Origin: Planctomycetota bacterium
GTDB taxonomy: Bacteria; Planctomycetota; Planctomycetia; Pirellulales; Lacipirellulaceae
Direction: 5' to 3'
DNA: 64,000 nucleotides
Assembly (NCBI GenBank): GCA_013152205.1
Contig: JAADGV010000032.1
Coordinates: forward strand, 1-64,000
This document shows, in pieces, positions 61,981 to 64,000 of this stretch. The position numbers and the translations under genes were made by a program. Position 1 is the stretch's first letter. Each line of letters opens with the position of its first letter. The notes below the pieces were generated by a model. It saw only the letters and a program-made list of their open reading frames with translations, searched no databases and was not told the origin of the DNA.

Positions 61981-62406
61981 CTACTGCAGTTCGAAGTCAC
62001 GGGTTTGCTGTCCTGTCGAGTCGATAGTGACCGTTAGCTCAGACTGATGGTTGTACTTTTTCGGCAGATATTGTTCGCGACCCCCAGGGCGTACTGCCAC
62101 ATCGGGACCTTCGCCCTGCGGTACGCCGTCATGTTTTCGGAAACCTCGAATCTCCACTCGTAGCTTGCCTAGCGGCACTCCGCCAATCGCCTTGGCTGTG
62201 TAGGTGCCGTCCTTGATGATAGCGCCAGACACAGGCCCCTTGGTGCCTTCGATCGGAACGAAGCGGAGCATCCCATCTTGAACAGGTTTTCCCTGATAGG
62301 AAACTTTTCCTGTGACGACGACCTTTTCGAGGCCCGGATCGCCACAGCCGGATAGCAGCGCCAGCCCAATAGGCAAGATAAAATGAAATCGAGTGATCTG
62401 GTTCAT
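61981..62406 (-). CDS. Small lipoprotein with transthyretin-like domain
   Basis: 141 residues. Lipobox LALLSGCGD. VVVTGKVSYQGKPVQDGML, GPVSGAIIKDGTYTAKAIG and VPLGKLRVEIRGFRKH match the carboxypeptidase-regulatory/transthyretin-like small lipoproteins seen at 49.0-50.1 kb. It starts 26 bp after the DUF1559 gene's stop on the same strand, repeating that pairing. Confidence 0.8.
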   Translation of the reverse strand: MNQITRFHFILPIGLALLSGCGDPGLEKVVVTGKVSYQGKPVQDGMLRFVPIEGTKGPVSGAIIKDGTYTAKAIGGVPLGKLRVEIRGFRKHDGVPQGEGPDVAVRPGGREQYLPKKYNHQSELTVTIDSTGQQTRDFELQ

Positions 62407-62431
62407 ACTTCCTCGCTAAATCCTTGCCCTA

Positions 62432-63391
62432 CTAATATCCATCAACTGTGACCGCTTCACCGCCGGCACGAGTGGTAAGCGCGCTCAGTACCGCAGCGTC
62501 GATATTTTCCAAAATCAAGCGCGCACTGCCATCAACCATCAAGAAGTGGCACCCGCCTGGGTGGTAACTGGAAAAGGCATCGTCGCCAGTCTTGCGAAAT
62601 ACGCCCTCGCCGGGAATGGTGCCTGGCCCATTGATACCGAATTGGCTGCTGAACGTTGGCCCAGCGGGCCAGTACCATCCCGGAATCTCACCGCTTGCCT
62701 CGTCGGAAATTCCGGCGGCTCCGGTGATCTCGCCCACGAATAGCGTGTTGCTAGTCCCGTCTTCTACCTCGGCGATCCGGATAGGATTTGCATTCATCAG
62801 CATCCCATCACCGTAGGTAATTGAGTAGTTAAGGGTAACGGTCCAAGCGCTCTGGCTGTCACTCACTCCGGCGGCATTCGAACTCCACCAATAGAATGGA
62901 ATCCCATTATCAGTTCCCACGAATGCCAACTGGTCTTCTGGAGCGCCAGGACAGGAATAGGCGACAATTTGAACTGCGCCCGCCTTCGTGTTGGTTCCTG
63001 AAAAAATCTGATACGGTCCGATCGAGAGATCGAACGAGTCGTGAACCTGTGTGTTCTCCAGATAGTCCAGGATCACACCACTCCAACCTAGCCCAAAAAA
63101 AAGCCCCCCATTGGGAGTATCCGGGTTTGAGGGCTCTATCCACTCTGTTCCCGTAGGGAACTCACCTAGTGCTGCGTGATAGTTGTGCATTGCCACGCCG
63201 ATTTGCTTAAAGTTATTTAGACAGTGCATCCGTCGTGCCGCTTCCCGCGCCGCTTGTATTGCCGGCAGTAGCAGCGCCACTAAAACGCCAATAATGGCAA
63301 TCACAACCAATAACTCAACGAGGGTAAAACCGCGTAAAATAACGCCTCGTCGACCTTCGATTCTTGTGAGATTTGTGTTACACACGCCCAC
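62432..63391 (-). CDS. DUF1559 domain pseudopilin-like protein
   Basis: 319 residues. Leader RGFTLVELLVVIAIIGVLV, ALLLPAIQAAREAARRMHC, and end HPGGCHFLMVDGSARLILE with the H-X9-DG motif. The first 20 residues before the leader are hydrophilic (NTNLTRIEGRRG); a start nearer RRGVILRG is possible. It is followed by a lipoprotein and preceded by a PEP-CTERM gene, as at 50-52 kb. Confidence 0.9.
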   Translation of the reverse strand: MGVCNTNLTRIEGRRGVILRGFTLVELLVVIAIIGVLVALLLPAIQAAREAARRMHCLNNFKQIGVAMHNYHAALGEFPTGTEWIEPSNPDTPNGGLFFGLGWSGVILDYLENTQVHDSFDLSIGPYQIFSGTNTKAGAVQIVAYSCPGAPEDQLAFVGTDNGIPFYWWSSNAAGVSDSQSAWTVTLNYSITYGDGMLMNANPIRIAEVEDGTSNTLFVGEITGAAGISDEASGEIPGWYWPAGPTFSSQFGINGPGTIPGEGVFRKTGDDAFSSYHPGGCHFLMVDGSARLILENIDAAVLSALTTRAGGEAVTVDGY

Positions 63392-63484
63392 GTCCTTTAG
63401 ACTTCCGACAGTCTTTGACCATTTGACATTTTTTTAAGATGCCCTAGGAGCCTGCCCTATGCTCCCAAGGCATTGAAAATCTTG

Positions 63485-64000
63485 CTACTTTTGCGAGTTT
63501 CTCCTCGTAGCGATAACGCCCAACAGGGCAACCGCGAGCAAGGCAATACTGGTCGGCTCGGGTACCGTGGCCGCCGAAGCACTGCCCGCAGAGAGCGCCG
63601 CCGACGTGCCAAAGTTCGATTCCCAAGCGGCCAGACTCGTAGCGTCACCCAAGTCTCGCTGCCACTCCAGGAAGTCAAACCCATCAACATCGCCATCGAC
63701 ATTAAAATCGCCGCCGGTGGCAGTTATGAAATTTGTCGTATTATACTTGAAGAGGTCGCCTGTACCTCCTGGAAGAGTGAAGTTCAATGCGTTACCTGTC
63801 AGGGTGATGAGTTCCTGCAAGCCAGTTTCTCGGTTCAATCGCAATATCTCAGTGACTGTGGTGTCAAACTGAATCGTAAAACCCAAGCTTGTAGCGGCTG
63901 AAGATTCGCCCGCTCCTTGATTGAGATTTGTCAGCATAAAGAAATCTTCACCGAGGTCGTCGGTAAAGAAGCCAATCATACCGTCTTCGCCTAGGGCATT
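63485..64000 (-). CDS. PEP-CTERM protein with dockerin-like repeat (5' end beyond window)
   Basis: At least 172 residues; the frame is open to the right edge, so the N terminus is missing. Near the C terminus a single dockerin-like loop DFNVDGDVDGFDFLEWQRD precedes VPEPTSIALLAVALLGVIAT and RRNSQK, a PEP-CTERM end. The preceding part is beta-rich (FTIQFDTTVTEILRLNRETG). It is 93 bp upstream of the DUF1559 gene on the same strand, which copies the order at 51-52 kb. Confidence 0.85.
   Translation of the reverse strand, partial: NALGEDGMIGFFTDDLGEDFFMLTNLNQGAGESSAATSLGFTIQFDTTVTEILRLNRETGLQELITLTGNALNFTLPGGTGDLFKYNTTNFITATGGDFNVDGDVDGFDFLEWQRDLGDATSLAAWESNFGTSAALSAGSASAATVPEPTSIALLAVALLGVIATRRNSQK

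Overview
The window looks like chromosomal DNA of a planctomycete (Planctomycetota, most likely Pirellulales). The signs are three DUF1559 pseudopilin-like proteins with the FTLVELLVVIAIIG leader, four PEP-CTERM proteins with dockerin-like calcium repeats, ECF sigma factors paired with FecR or small membrane proteins, Gfo/Idh/MocA and ThuA proteins with Tat-type leaders, a MotA/ExbB protein with a zinc ribbon, and many dispersed intergenic inverted repeats. Base composition looks moderate (around 50-55% GC by eye). The taxon is inferred from gene content only.

Layout. 1-530: 3' end of a 23S rRNA gene, a 5S rRNA gene and a terminator. 0.67-3.7 kb: HtrA-like secreted protease, a HEAT-like secreted protein, and a small ORF that contains a remnant of the 5S 3' end. 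3.8-11.6 kb: sugar catabolism region with GH127, ThuA and an AraC regulator on the minus strand, divergent from a TIM-barrel isomerase, a Gfo/Idh/MocA oxidoreductase and a DUF6807 protein. 11.7-17.5 kb: URO-D fragment, Ser/Thr kinase, accA, a small monooxygenase, a CvpA-like protein and a YdjM-like hydrolase. 17.7-21.1 kb (minus): a three-gene ExbB/ExbD-like proton-channel operon with long coiled coils. 21.7-22.2 kb: decayed PqaA-type gene. 22.5-31.1 kb (plus): aldehyde dehydrogenase, parallel beta-helix lipoprotein, two related multi-CxxCH proteins and a redoxin/heme/copper-monooxygenase lipoprotein. 31.4-38.5 kb (plus): ECF sigma factor, small membrane protein, three GspF-like proteins, pseudopilin-like proteins and a DUF1559 protein. 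38.7-52.2 kb (minus): starch/maltodextrin region with a MalG permease, a fused binding-protein/MalF permease, two GH13 enzymes, PEP-CTERM proteins, DUF1559 and lipoproteins. 52.4-55.8 kb: FecR-like protein with ECF sigma and a secreted protein. 56.5 kb: tRNA-Arg(TCT). 57-64 kb (minus): class III aminotransferase, amidohydrolase, large sialidase/glycosidase-like protein, lipoprotein, DUF1559, and a PEP-CTERM protein cut by the window edge.

How it fits together. Two blocks (52.2-45.6 kb and 64-59.3 kb) share the order PEP-CTERM protein, DUF1559 protein, small lipoprotein(s), large secreted glycan-active protein; this looks like a surface glycan-processing module. The cytochrome/copper cluster, the ExbB/ExbD-like operon and the GspF/pseudopilin operon without a visible ATPase are the best candidates for little-described machinery. 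Intergenic space is filled with at least five families of long imperfect inverted repeats, one of which overlaps the 5' end of a cytochrome gene.
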